The notes beneath the pieces were generated by a model that saw nothing but the letters and a program-made list of their open reading frames with translations, was not told the origin of the DNA and ran no database searches. From Streptomyces antibioticus (GTDB lineage Bacteria > Actinomycetota > Actinomycetes > Streptomycetales > Streptomycetaceae): a DNA stretch of 64,000 nucleotides. The DNA is taken from contig NZ_CM007717.1 in the NCBI RefSeq assembly GCF_002019855.1, positions 8,069,750 through 8,133,749 on the forward strand, read 5' to 3'. Positions 40,781-50,500 of this stretch are shown here, one piece after another (position 1 is the stretch's first letter; each line of letters starts with the position of its first letter). Position numbers and translations under genes: made by a program.

Positions 40781-41980
40781 TCAGTGCGTGAGATCCGTAG
40801 CACCCTCAAGTTCCGCAGTGAGGAGATGCTGCACACCGTCCAGAGTCAGCTGCGCGTTCAGTTTCACGCCGGGGCGGCGTTGCGTGCTGGTTCCTATTCT
40901 CCAGCGCCATTCGACGATGCCTTGCGCATTGGCCTGCGCCGGCCCCAGCCCGCTCGCGGAGCTCTTGCGGCCGCTGGGGTAGACGACTTTGAGGGCGCAC
41001 GGAGCGAGTGGGCGCGTGCTGGCGAGTACGCGGCAGTGGCCGCCGATCCATGCAGTTCCTATGGCCGCGGTATCGAGCACGAAGATGTTCAACTTGTCGC
41101 AGATTCTCGGCACCGAATGCGCCCAGATACGGAACTCGGGATTCGCCTCGCCCTTGAACAGCACCCCCACCGCCGCATGGGTCTGTCGGTCCAGCCACAG
41201 TGACCCGGAATCCCCTGGACCACCGAGGACACCGTCGGACGGCGGCGCATCGCTGTCCTCGATGACGGAGAATTCCACGCCGTCGGTTCCGTCGATGATT
41301 CCGCGCGTGACGGCGGTCCTCAGTCCGGATTTGATCACCTTGAGGCCGGTGAGGGGAGCTTTGCTCCCGGCCGCGGGCCGCGGCAGTCCGACAAGGGAGG
41401 TGGAGATCTTGCGCGCCTGGGTTCCGTCCTGCTGGCCGATGGAGCAGACGGCGGCGTCCAGGGGCTCGTCCCACCGGAGGAGGCGGCCGAGGAAGGCGTT
41501 CGGGAGCGGTGTGTCGGGCGGTTTGGGGTCGGGCTGGATGACCGGGTCCATGCTCACCGCCGGGTCGGCGACGATCACATGCCAAGCGGTGAGGGCCAGC
41601 GGGCGCAGCGTGCCCCGCTCGAACACGATGGAGCCGAGGGTGCCGGGGCCGGTCAGTTTGACGTTCCCCACATTGATGCCGCCCACCACGGGATCCTGAC
41701 GGGAGTTCCGGAAGTCGGCCAGGAGTTCGGGATTGCTCTGGATGACGTCCAGCGGAATTCCGTCGATCTCGTCGGGCAACAGGTCGGATTTGTCGAGCCT
41801 CGACTTCGGCAATTTGCGTTCGACATGCACGCGGATCGCGAGGCGATCGGAGGGACGCTTCCGCTTGAACTTGAAACCGACGTCGACTGAACGGACATTC
41901 GGGTATTGCATCAAGCGCTTCTTGTGTCGACGCATGATCTTGAGGAGCTGATCCTGCTCTTTCCGCGTGATCTCGTGCAT
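40781..41980 (-). CDS. Intracellular trypsin-fold serine peptidase-like protein
   Basis: 399 aa from the ATG at 41,980 (AGAGGG six bases upstream); an ATG at 42,028 is an alternative. The N-terminal ~110 residues are basic (KIMRRHKKRLMQYPNVRSVD; KFKRKRPSDRLAIRVHVERK). The chymotrypsin-like triad is readable: His in LALTAWHVIV (about 133), Asp in EPLDAAVCSIG (about 172), Ser in GVLGGPGDSGSLWLD (about 254). No signal peptide is present, so it should act in the cytoplasm, unlike most S1-type Streptomyces proteases. The last ~90 residues are beta-rich (GIVEWRWRIGTSTQ). It diverges from the amidohydrolase gene. Confidence 0.75.
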   Translation of the reverse strand: MHEITRKEQDQLLKIMRRHKKRLMQYPNVRSVDVGFKFKRKRPSDRLAIRVHVERKLPKSRLDKSDLLPDEIDGIPLDVIQSNPELLADFRNSRQDPVVGGINVGNVKLTGPGTLGSIVFERGTLRPLALTAWHVIVADPAVSMDPVIQPDPKPPDTPLPNAFLGRLLRWDEPLDAAVCSIGQQDGTQARKISTSLVGLPRPAAGSKAPLTGLKVIKSGLRTAVTRGIIDGTDGVEFSVIEDSDAPPSDGVLGGPGDSGSLWLDRQTHAAVGVLFKGEANPEFRIWAHSVPRICDKLNIFVLDTAAIGTAWIGGHCRVLASTRPLAPCALKVVYPSGRKSSASGLGPAQANAQGIVEWRWRIGTSTQRRPGVKLNAQLTLDGVQHLLTAELEGATDLTH

Positions 41981-42171
41981 GGCGCGCCCTCTGAGATCGA
42001 CACCGGCTGCGTATGCGTACACCTTCATTGAAACCCCGCCGAGGTCGCGGTGCACCCGGGCCGCCCCATGAGCCCCATGCGCCCCATGGCGGTGACATCT
42101 CTCCCGTCGTCTAATTGATTCTGAAGTGCGTAGGGGACAGCGCCCAGTGCGCGCGGAGAGAGGGGCCCGTC

Positions 42172-43806
42172 ATGCCCCCGGTGGATGCAGCGGAGGGTGG
42201 CCGCTTCGCCCTGCGTGGGCGCATCGTGACCATGGACCGCCAGGACACCGTCATCGAGGACGGCGTCCTCTACATCAACCGTGGCCTCATCGACCAGGTA
42301 CTCCCGGCCGCCGCCCCGCCACCCGCGGACTTCCTCGACGTGCCACCCATCGACACGGCCGGCACGGCCTACCCCGGGCTGATCGAGCTGCACAACCATC
42401 TCCCGTACGACATCCTCCAGTTGTGGCAGGTGCCGCGTCTCTTCACCAACCGGTCGCAGTGGGGAGGGAGTTCGAACCCCGACTACCGGCGCCTGGTGAC
42501 CGGCCCCATGCGGGTCCTGGGGGAGGACCCGGAGTCCATGCCTGCCATAGTCCGCTACGTCGAGGCGAAGGCACTGATCAACGGCACCACCACCAGCCAA
42601 GGCATCGCCCTCTTCAGCAACTCCGGTTCCCGGCGCATGTACCGCGGCACCGTCCGCAACATCGAAGCCACCGACGACCCGGCACTCCCGGAAGCCAAGA
42701 CGCGTATCGCCGACGTGGAGGCGGAGGACGCCCGCCGATTCCTGGCACGACTGCAACAGCCGCACCGCCTTCTCCTCCACCTGGCGGAAGGCGTCGACCA
42801 TCGTGCGCGGGCGCACTTCCAGGCCCTCGAATTCGAGCCCGGCAACTGGGCGATCACCGAAAATCTCGTCGGCATCCACTGCACGCCACTCACCGGCGAC
42901 GACTTCCAGATCATGGCCGAACACGGCGGCTCCATGGTGTGGTCGCCGCTCTCCAACCTTCTGCTCTACGGCAAGACAGCCGACGTCGCGGCGGCGAAGG
43001 CGGCAGGCATCCTCATCGGCCTGGGTTCGGACTGGTCGGTGTCGGGCAGCAAGGGCCTGCTGGGCGAACTGAAGGCCGCGCAGCTCGCGTCGGCCGCCGC
43101 CGGTACGGTCTTCACCGATCGCGAACTGGTCGCCATGGCCACGCGGGACGCCGCGCGAATTCTGCGCTGGCACGAGGCGGTCGGATCCCTGACCCCCGGG
43201 CGTCATGCCGACATCGTGGTGATACGCGGGCTGGACGACGACCCGTACACGTCCTTGGTCAACGCCCGAGACACGGACATCACATTGGTGGTGATCAACG
43301 GCGTCGCCCGTTACGGCATGACGGAGTTGATGGAACAGCTCACCCCGGACACGTCACTGCTGGAGCCGTTGCCCGCCCACGCATCAGCGGATCGCTCCCT
43401 CCACCTCCACCACCCCTCCGCTGATCCTCTCGTGGGCGACCTGACGCTCGCCGAGGCGACAGCACACCTCACCGACGTCCTCGCCGAACTCCCTCTCCTC
43501 GCCTCACGGCTGGAGAAACTGCGTATCCCTCCGCTGATCGACGACGCGCCGGTGTGGCGGCTCGCCCTCGACGAGATCGCACCCACCGGCAGCGAACTAC
43601 GCCCTCGACTCCCGCTTCTCCACACCCGCACCCGAATACCGAGCGGACCGACCATCGCCGAAGGGCGACTGCTGGTCTCGTCCCTGGACTCACTCACGCT
43701 CGACGCTCTCACCGCGAGCACGGACCCGACCTTCCTCGACGGCATCGAAGCCCAGTCCAACCTGCCTGAGACGTTCGGCAGTCGCCTACGGGCCCTTCTC
43801 GCCTGA
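42172..43806 (+). CDS. Amidohydrolase-family metal-dependent hydrolase
   Basis: 544 aa from the ATG with AGAGAGGGG upstream. The metal site reads ELHNHLPYD (about 72-80; HxH), HLAEGVDHR (about 203), VGIHCTPL (about 234) and GLGSDWSVSGSKGLL (about 282-296), with a composite beta-sandwich from both ends (IVTMDRQDTVIEDGVLYING-like start; LTPGRHADIVVIRG). This is the TrzN/AtzA/cytosine-deaminase-type cluster. The ~130-residue C-terminal extension (SADRSLHLHHPSADPL onwards) is unusual for the family. The substrate is unknown. Its start lies 191 bp from the divergent peptidase gene. Confidence 0.85.
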   Translation: MPPVDAAEGGRFALRGRIVTMDRQDTVIEDGVLYINRGLIDQVLPAAAPPPADFLDVPPIDTAGTAYPGLIELHNHLPYDILQLWQVPRLFTNRSQWGGSSNPDYRRLVTGPMRVLGEDPESMPAIVRYVEAKALINGTTTSQGIALFSNSGSRRMYRGTVRNIEATDDPALPEAKTRIADVEAEDARRFLARLQQPHRLLLHLAEGVDHRARAHFQALEFEPGNWAITENLVGIHCTPLTGDDFQIMAEHGGSMVWSPLSNLLLYGKTADVAAAKAAGILIGLGSDWSVSGSKGLLGELKAAQLASAAAGTVFTDRELVAMATRDAARILRWHEAVGSLTPGRHADIVVIRGLDDDPYTSLVNARDTDITLVVINGVARYGMTELMEQLTPDTSLLEPLPAHASADRSLHLHHPSADPLVGDLTLAEATAHLTDVLAELPLLASRLEKLRIPPLIDDAPVWRLALDEIAPTGSELRPRLPLLHTRTRIPSGPTIAEGRLLVSSLDSLTLDALTASTDPTFLDGIEAQSNLPETFGSRLRALLA

Positions 43807-44085
43807 GGATTTTCGGGCGGCATGGGTTGGCGATCGACTGCGAGGAAAACAGCTTTCGTCGCCCGGATGCCAAGAGCTACCGTGCGGGTGGCAAGCGATC
43901 TCTGAGGAGCTGACAGACATGCCCGGTCTTCCGAGCGCGCGTTGACTTCGTAGGCCGTGACGGCCTGTCATCGCGTGCTGCCCTTGATGTCGCGGCACAG
44001 CGAGCCTTTCCCTCCCTGAACCGTCGAGCACCGTTCATGTGCCGGGCGGCGGGGCCTCGTTGTCTGCAACACAAGGAACTCTCCC

Positions 44086-45405
44086 GTGCCGCTTGTTTCC
44101 TCCGCCGGATCCGATTCCGGCCGACCCGCGTCGTCCAGCCTCTGGCGGAACGGCGACTTCCGCAGACTGTGGACGGGCCAGACCGCCTCACAACTCGGCG
44201 AACACACGACTCTGGTGATCCTGCCGCTCTTCGCCGTACTGACCCTCAACGCGAGCGCCGGCCAGTTGGGAGTCCTCCGCGCGGTGGGGCAGGCGCCCGT
44301 TCTGCTGCTCTCACTCTTCGTCGGGGCGTGGGTGGACAGATGGCGGACCCGAACGGTGATGGTGCTGACGGATGTCGGTCGGACCCTGGCCCTGGGCGCC
44401 GCCGCCGTAGCCGGCCTCCTCGGCTGGCTCGGCCTGCCCGCGCTGTTCGTGGTCGCCTTCACGGTCGGGGCCTTGTCCGTGTTCTTCGACGTGGCTTATC
44501 AAACCTCCCTCGTCAGACTGGTGACGCACGATCAGTTGGTCCGGGGCAACAGTGCGTTGGAGGGGAGCAGGTCGGCGGCGCAGATCGGTGGTCCTGCCCT
44601 CGGAGGGGCGCTCGTCTCCCTGCTCTCGGCGCCGATCGCTGCGGCTACCGGTGGACTGTTCTTCGCGCTGTCGTCCCTGTCGATTCGCCGCATCCACCGG
44701 CTCGAATCGATCCCGGACGACTCGGAACGACCCCCGCGCACATGGGGGCGAGTGTGTGAAGGGCTCCGATTCGTCATCGGCGAGCCCCTGTTGCGGGCCG
44801 TGTGCCTCGCCTCGGCCGCCTTCCAGTTCTTCTTCGCGGCGACGATGACCGTCGACCTGCTGTTCCTGCCAAGGGAGTTGCACCTTTCGGGCACCGCCGT
44901 CGGGCTGGCGCTCGCGGCGACCGGGCCTGGCGCGCTCCTCGGCTCACTGCTGGCGGCCCGCCTGCCCCGTCGGTTCGGGTACGGCGCGGTGCTCGTGGTG
45001 GCGGCGGCGATCGGGGACGGTGCGTTCCTGGCCGTACCCGCGCTGCACGGCTCGTCCGCGGTGACGGTCCTCGCACTCATCGCGGTCAGTTTCGTGTTCG
45101 GGACCGGCGGCCAGTTGGTGAACGTCACGGTGATGACCGTCCGGCAGGCCGTCACGCCGTACCGCATGCAAGGCCGCGCGGCCGCGACGATCACATTCGT
45201 CGGCATGGGCCTGGCCCCACTCGGCGCCCTGTTCGGTGGCTTCCTGGCGGAGGAGTGGGGTGTGCGTGGCAGCCTCCTGATGACGGCTGTAGGGATGCTG
45301 CTGTCCCCGGTGCTGATGGCCTTGTCGCCGCTTGCCCGTCTGGGGCGGCATTTCGTGCAGGTCGGCGAGCGAGGAGACCTTGAGGACGACAACAAGACAG
45401 CCTGA
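44086..45405 (+). CDS. MFS transporter (MFS_3/EntS-like exporter)
   Basis: 439 aa, twelve membrane segments. The start NGDFRRLWTGQTASQLGEHT and the loop GAWVDRWRTRTVMVLTDVGR (the conserved cytoplasmic loop 2-3, D-x-W-R-x-R) identify the MFS_3 drug/siderophore exporter group; other helices include LGLPALFVVAFTVGALSVFF and AATGPGALLGSLLAARLPRR. The GTG start has AAGGA nine bases before it. No regulator is adjacent; the substrate is unknown. Confidence 0.88.
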   Translation: MPLVSSAGSDSGRPASSSLWRNGDFRRLWTGQTASQLGEHTTLVILPLFAVLTLNASAGQLGVLRAVGQAPVLLLSLFVGAWVDRWRTRTVMVLTDVGRTLALGAAAVAGLLGWLGLPALFVVAFTVGALSVFFDVAYQTSLVRLVTHDQLVRGNSALEGSRSAAQIGGPALGGALVSLLSAPIAAATGGLFFALSSLSIRRIHRLESIPDDSERPPRTWGRVCEGLRFVIGEPLLRAVCLASAAFQFFFAATMTVDLLFLPRELHLSGTAVGLALAATGPGALLGSLLAARLPRRFGYGAVLVVAAAIGDGAFLAVPALHGSSAVTVLALIAVSFVFGTGGQLVNVTVMTVRQAVTPYRMQGRAAATITFVGMGLAPLGALFGGFLAEEWGVRGSLLMTAVGMLLSPVLMALSPLARLGRHFVQVGERGDLEDDNKTA

Positions 45406-45408
45406 CCC

Positions 45409-45594
45409 TCACCGACTCTCACCGTCCGTCGACACCCGAGCCCGCTCGGACATGACCCTGACCGCCTCTGTTCGGCATCCCGGGCACCTCCCGGATCTCC
45501 GCGCGACGAACAGATGCCGATAGACGGTCACACGACGCCGAGGAATGCCACAGAGCGTCGCGCCCTCCGCCAAGGCGTGTTCCGGACCCAACAC
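45409..45594 (-). CDS. Possible small CxxC protein (uncertain)
   Basis: A 61-codon frame from a GTG: the sensible part is HALAEGATLCGIPRRRVTVY followed by RHLFVARRSGRCPGCRTEAV. The CPGC pair and the even distribution of residues look like a genuine small Streptomyces protein or a domain end, but the ribosome-binding site is weak and the frame also runs on upstream as a nonsensical translation. Confidence 0.3.
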   Translation of the reverse strand: MLGPEHALAEGATLCGIPRRRVTVYRHLFVARRSGRCPGCRTEAVRVMSERARVSTDGESR

Positions 45595-45804
45595 GCCTGT
45601 TTCTCGACACGCAGCGAAGCGCGTCGCGGAGAGCCCGGACGCGAATCTGAAGGACCGGAGCCGGGAGCCGAGTTGCAGCATGGCCCCCACCCTCGCATAA
45701 GGCCCGTTCAACGCTGGCTCCAACTCCAGCCGCCAACCGTGGTGTCGCTGGGTGCCCTCGCCCGCACTGGCGATCAGGCCCCAGAGAACAGCTTCGCCTC
45801 CTCC

Positions 45805-46017
45805 TCTGGGGACAACCCGCGCCCCAGCGGTGGCTCGCCGCGAGCACGGTCCCACGCCAACACGTCCGCGACGGTCACCGCCAACGGAGTCGCAGGCATC
45901 CCGGCGGCTCGGGCGCGAGCCGGGCTTCGCTGCTGCGTCGATCATGTCGATTCGGGTCGGATCAGGGGTGAGGAGAGCAGCGGTCATCGTGGTCGGCTTG
46001 GCCGGACCGACGGGATG
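45805..46017 (-). pseudogene. Possible frameshifted small gene
   Basis: An ATG at 46,017 opens MTAALLTPDPTRIDMIDAAA. Near 45,930 that frame loses sense, while the next frame continues as ARAAGMPATPLAVTVADVLA and WDRARGEPPLGRGLSPEEEA to a TGA. A single-base indel in a Streptomyces gene of about 70 codons would explain both halves. It may equally be a 41-aa gene starting at the internal ATG (MPATPLAV). The family is not recognised. Confidence 0.3.
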
Positions 46018-46290
46018 GAACGCACCGGTTCCCAGGCCGCACGATGGTTGCCCGTGAGCCGTATCGGGCGGAAACGTCGTCCTCGCAGGCTGGTGATCTT
46101 GCTGACGGGGTCGATGAGAAGACGTGGGCTGAGACACCGACCTCCCCGCCACACTCGTGGCCATGCGGCGCCACGGAGCCGACCGGGTGACGCGCCCCGG
46201 CGCCAGGGTGTCCTTCTCCGGCTGAGCCTCCAGGCACCTGAGCCGCCCCGCCCCCCCCGCACAACCATCCCCCGCCCGCCATCAGCTACA

Positions 46291-47376
46291 TCAAGGATCC
46301 CCCACAGCACACCGTGGCCCCCGCCCGATCCTCGCCAACGGATGCGGAGCCTCCCGGCTCCCCTCCCGGAACGCGCGATAAAAGTCCCCCATCGCCGCAG
46401 CCACCGCCCCGTACCGGACCAGCAGCGTTGCGATCGACTCCGGAACCCCCTCCGGAGGCACCCCTTCAGCACAGGAGCGGACAAAGGCCCGGCGCTCCTC
46501 CGGGCTGTGTCCGTACAGGGCGACGGACAGCCAGTTCACCAGGTGTGTCACCGCGTAGCACTCGTCGTACGCGCGGTGCTCGTCGAAGAAGTCCGCCTCG
46601 GCCTGGGCGAGTTCGAAACGGGAGGAGATCGCGAGGCCGAAGTCGGTGAAGTAGAGCCGGCGACCGTCGGTGAGGATGTTCTCGAAGTGGGCGTCGAAGT
46701 GCAGCAGTCCGCGGGCGTTCATGAACGAGATCCCGGCTCTCAGCTCGTCGTCCACCATGGCGCAGACCCGCTCCGCCACCTCGCCACCCGCCCCGATCCG
46801 GACGCCCAGCCAGTCGTGAAGGTTCTGCGGGATGTACTCCAGGAACAGCACGAGACTCGCCGTGGACTGCTGGAGGGCCTCGATCCGGCGTCGTACCTCC
46901 GAACCGCCTCCCCAGTAGGCGACGGCTCGCTCCACGTCGGCAAGTTCCTCGGGGAGCAGCCGGCCCGAGTCTCGTAGCACCCGCCAGTGATACATCAACG
47001 GGAAGCCCGCGTAGTCCCCCGCGAGAACCCACTCCGTCGTCATGGTGTGCACGGCCAACTCCCGCCAGGCTCCGAACCCCGGCCCGCCGATGGCACCGAC
47101 GCCGTAGTGGCAGAAGGCCGGGAGGTCGAAGAGGTTCGCGGTGGAGTGCGCATGCTCCGGCTGCCGTTCCAGATCGGTCAGCCGTACCTGCTTGACGAAG
47201 ACCGGGGTGCCCTCGACCTCCAGCAGGACCGTCTGCCCGCCGATGCCCGACCCGAGCGATGCGCCGGCGTCCACGAGATCACGCAGTTCGCGGTCACTTC
47301 GAAGCGCCAACGACGTGGATACGGCGCCGTGGGCGGACAGGCGGGCACCGCCGCGGGACGTGCCATGGTCTGCCAC
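46291..47376 (-). CDS. Protein-kinase-fold protein
   Basis: 361 aa from a GTG with GGAGG five bases upstream. A glycine-loop-like GSGIGGQTVLLEVEG is followed by the lysine strand TPVFVKQVRLTD, a catalytic loop GLLHFDAHFENILTDG (HxD...N intact) and the metal motif YFTDFGLAISS. It is therefore probably an active kinase, either protein or small-molecule (aminoglycoside/lantibiotic-regulator-like). There is no membrane helix or extracellular sensor domain, so it differs from the classical Pkn kinases. It is convergent with the decayed stretch and divergent from the GH31 gene. Confidence 0.72.
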   Translation of the reverse strand: MADHGTSRGGARLSAHGAVSTSLALRSDRELRDLVDAGASLGSGIGGQTVLLEVEGTPVFVKQVRLTDLERQPEHAHSTANLFDLPAFCHYGVGAIGGPGFGAWRELAVHTMTTEWVLAGDYAGFPLMYHWRVLRDSGRLLPEELADVERAVAYWGGGSEVRRRIEALQQSTASLVLFLEYIPQNLHDWLGVRIGAGGEVAERVCAMVDDELRAGISFMNARGLLHFDAHFENILTDGRRLYFTDFGLAISSRFELAQAEADFFDEHRAYDECYAVTHLVNWLSVALYGHSPEERRAFVRSCAEGVPPEGVPESIATLLVRYGAVAAAMGDFYRAFREGSREAPHPLARIGRGPRCAVGDP

Positions 47377-47528
47377 CACTACCTCCAACCGGGCCTGCCC
47401 CAGACACCGTAACGGCAGCCCCAAGCAGCCCCAAGCAGTCCCTCCCGCCACACTCGGCGATGTCCTGATTCGAGTGTGGACACCGAGACGATCGACGTGC
47501 TCTCATGCCTGAGAGCCGCTTTTACATC

Positions 47529-47536
47529 GTTGCAAC
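47529..47536. promoter_or_regulatory. Possible LacI-type operator upstream of GH31
   Basis: GTTGCAAC, a perfect 8-bp palindrome inside TTTACATCGTTGCAACACGT, 53 bp before the GH31 start. LacI/GalR operators commonly have a central CG or GC dyad of this kind upstream of sugar-hydrolase genes. The arms outside the core are not symmetrical. Confidence 0.35.
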
Positions 47537-47589
47537 ACGTGCGTCTGTGGAGTCGTTGCCGCCTGTCCGTCGGGAATGGGAGCGTGCCC

Positions 47590-50500
47590 GTGCGACCGTC
47601 GAACTCCGGATTGTTCCGTTCCTCGCGTGTGCCCAAGGCCGGCAGCCGTTTCGCCGTCTGTCTGGCGGTGGTGTTCGGGCTGGTCGGTGTCGATGCCGCC
47701 GCCGCGGGCACCGCAGCCCGGCCGGCCGCCGGCACCCCACCCTCGACCGTCTCCGTCCCCCACGCCCGCTTCCAGGTGCTGTCGCCGACGCTGATCCGTA
47801 CCGAGTACGCGGGGGACGACAAGTTCGAGAACCGTGCCACCTTCAACGCCGTTGGCCGGGACGCCTTTTCGGCGCCGCCCCGCTACACGTCCTCCGTCGA
47901 GGACGGGCTCCTCACCATCACTACCAGCGCCCTGACCCTGAACTACCGAGTCGGCTTCGGGCCGTTCACCGCCGACAACCTGACCGTGCGGCTCAAGGCG
48001 GGACCGGACCCCGTGCTGGCCGCGCCATGGCAGCACCGGGTGTGCGCGGCAGGCGCCCTCTGCGAGGCGGAGGACCAGGTGTACGACGGTCCCGGACTCG
48101 CCTCGAACCACGCGCAGTTCACCGGCAAGGGGTTCCTGGCCGGCTTCGAGGTCGACCGTCACTCCCTCGCCGCGGATGTAAAGGCACCCCAGGCCGGTGC
48201 GTACGAGTTCGCCGTGCGGTACGCCAACTCTGTTGGGGGCGACGGCCGTCACGAGACCCGGACGCTCAGTTTCAGTGTGGACGGCGGCGCCGACCGCACC
48301 ATCAGCCTGCCAGAGACGCGTGACTGGAACACCTGGGGCGTGGCACGTCTGCCGCTGTCGCTCGGCGCCGGTCACCACTCGGTGCGGTTGAACCGCGCGC
48401 CTGACGACTCGGGGAATGTGAACGTCGACAGCGTCTCCCTGCTTCCGCCCGGGGCGGCGTATCCGTCCCGGGCCGCGAGTGCCGTTCCCGGCTGCCGGTT
48501 CGGCACCAGTTGTGAGGCGGAGGACGCGCTCCTGGCAGGTTCCGCGGGTGTCGCGACCGATCACGAGGGGCATGCCGGGTACGGGTTCGTCGCCGAACTC
48601 ACCAAGGGCGCCGGGCTGTCGGTGCCGATCGCGGGCGTGCCCGCGGACGGCACCTACCAGCTCCACCTGCGCTACGCCAACGGCAGGGGAGGCGACGGCC
48701 TGCATCAGCCGCGGAAGATCGAGGTCGTCACCGCCACCGGCTCCCCGCACAGCGCCGTCCTCCCCGTCACCGACAACTGGGACACCTGGCGGTCGGCTTC
48801 GATCCCCGTCGAGTTGAAGGCGGGGACCGACAACCTCACCCTCAACTGCCCTGACACCGACGGCTGTCACGTCAACGTGGACACGCTCGCGCTCGCCCCG
48901 GTCACGGATCCCGCCCCCGCCCCGCACCTCGCCCTCGGCGGATACCGGCGCAGCCTCGACGGGCTCGACGGCGACGCCGACCCGACTCCTTGGACCACAC
49001 CCGGGCTTCTGCACCGCGACGGCTGGTACCTGCTCGACGACACGTCCTCCGCGGTCTACGACGCCCGGACCGGCACCGCCACCCCGCGTCCCGCGCACGG
49101 CGGTCTGCCCTACCAGGACGGCTACCTCTTCGGCTTCGGCCACGACTACCGGCAGGGCCTGAGCGACCTGGCGACCCTCACCGGTCCTCCGCAACTGCTG
49201 CCCCGCTGGGCCTACGGTGTCTGGTACTCCGAGTACATCGACCGCACCGAGTCCGACTACCGCGACACGATCCTGCCCGCGTTCCGAGCCGCCGGCGTGC
49301 CGCTGGACGTGCTCGTCACGGACACCGACTTCAAGTGGCCCAACACCTGGAGCGGTTGGAACTTCGATCCGGTCAAGTTCCCTGATCCGGAAGGATTCTT
49401 CGACTGGTCGGAGGGTCAAGGGCTCGCCAACTCGCTCAACGTGCACCCGAGCATCCTCGGTTCCGATCCGCAGTTCGCGAAGGCGCAGGCCACGGCCAAG
49501 GGCAAGCTCCGCAAGGGCGGATGCGCGCCCGCCGCCGGATCGGACTGCTACGCCTTCGACTTCGGCGACCCCGACCAGCTCACGGCCTACCTCGACCTGC
49601 ACCGGCCGATGGACCGGGCCGGCAACGACGTGTGGTGGCTGGACTGGTGCTGCGACGCCTCCCGCTCCTCGCAGTCCGGAGTCACCCCGGACGCCTGGAT
49701 CAACCAGAAGTACGCCGACCTCACGTCGGAGACCGGCGACCGCGGCTTCGTCGTCTCCCGTGCCTACGGGTCGTTGCAGGCCGGCGGCTACAGCGGCGGT
49801 GTGGGCCTGCCCACCGGCCCCTGGGCCGACAAGCGGAGCACCCTGCACTTCTCGGGTGACACCGCGTCGAACTGGGGCACGCTGCGCGCCGAAGTCGGCT
49901 ACACACCGGGGGAGTCCGTCGCCACGGGCCTGCCCGCCGTCAGCCACGACATCGGCGGCCACAACGACGGCTACGGGATCCCCGGAGCCGAGACCTACGT
50001 CGTGGACGGCACGACCCGCCGTACCACCAAGCTGCCCGACGACCTGTACGCGCGGTGGGTGCAGTTCGGCACCTTCCAGCCGATCGACCGTCTGCACAGC
50101 AACCACAGCGACCGCCTGCCCTGGCAGTACGGCCCGGAGGCGCGCGCGTCCTCGGAGAAGTTCCTGAGGCTGCGCGAGGCACTGGTCCCCTATACGTACA
50201 CGCTCGCACGGGAGGCCAACGCCACCGGGGTGCCGATCGTGCGACCGCTGTACCTGCACTACCCGGAGGAGGCGGCCGCCTACGACAGGGCGGGCGGCGA
50301 GTACCTCTACGGTCCCGATCTCCTGGTCGCCCCGGTGACCACGCCCGGCACCACGGCCACCACCTCCGTGTGGTTCCCGCCGGGCCGGTGGACGGACTAC
50401 TTCACCGGCCGCACCTACACCGCGCCCGAGGGCGGAGCGACGTACGACGTTACGACGACCCTGGACACCATGCCGGTCTTCGTCCGCGCGGGCGCGGTCC

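Larger units (their letters stand above)
45406..46290. other. 885-bp stretch of apparently decayed sequence
   Basis: No full-length gene can be supported. Two minus-strand traces look once-coding: a C-terminal fragment with CPGC near 45.5 kb, and a frameshifted ~70-residue frame at 45.8-46.0 kb, both listed separately. The rest has open frames in several phases with unconvincing, arginine-rich translations. It may be the relic of one or more small genes between the MFS and kinase-like genes. Confidence 0.5.
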
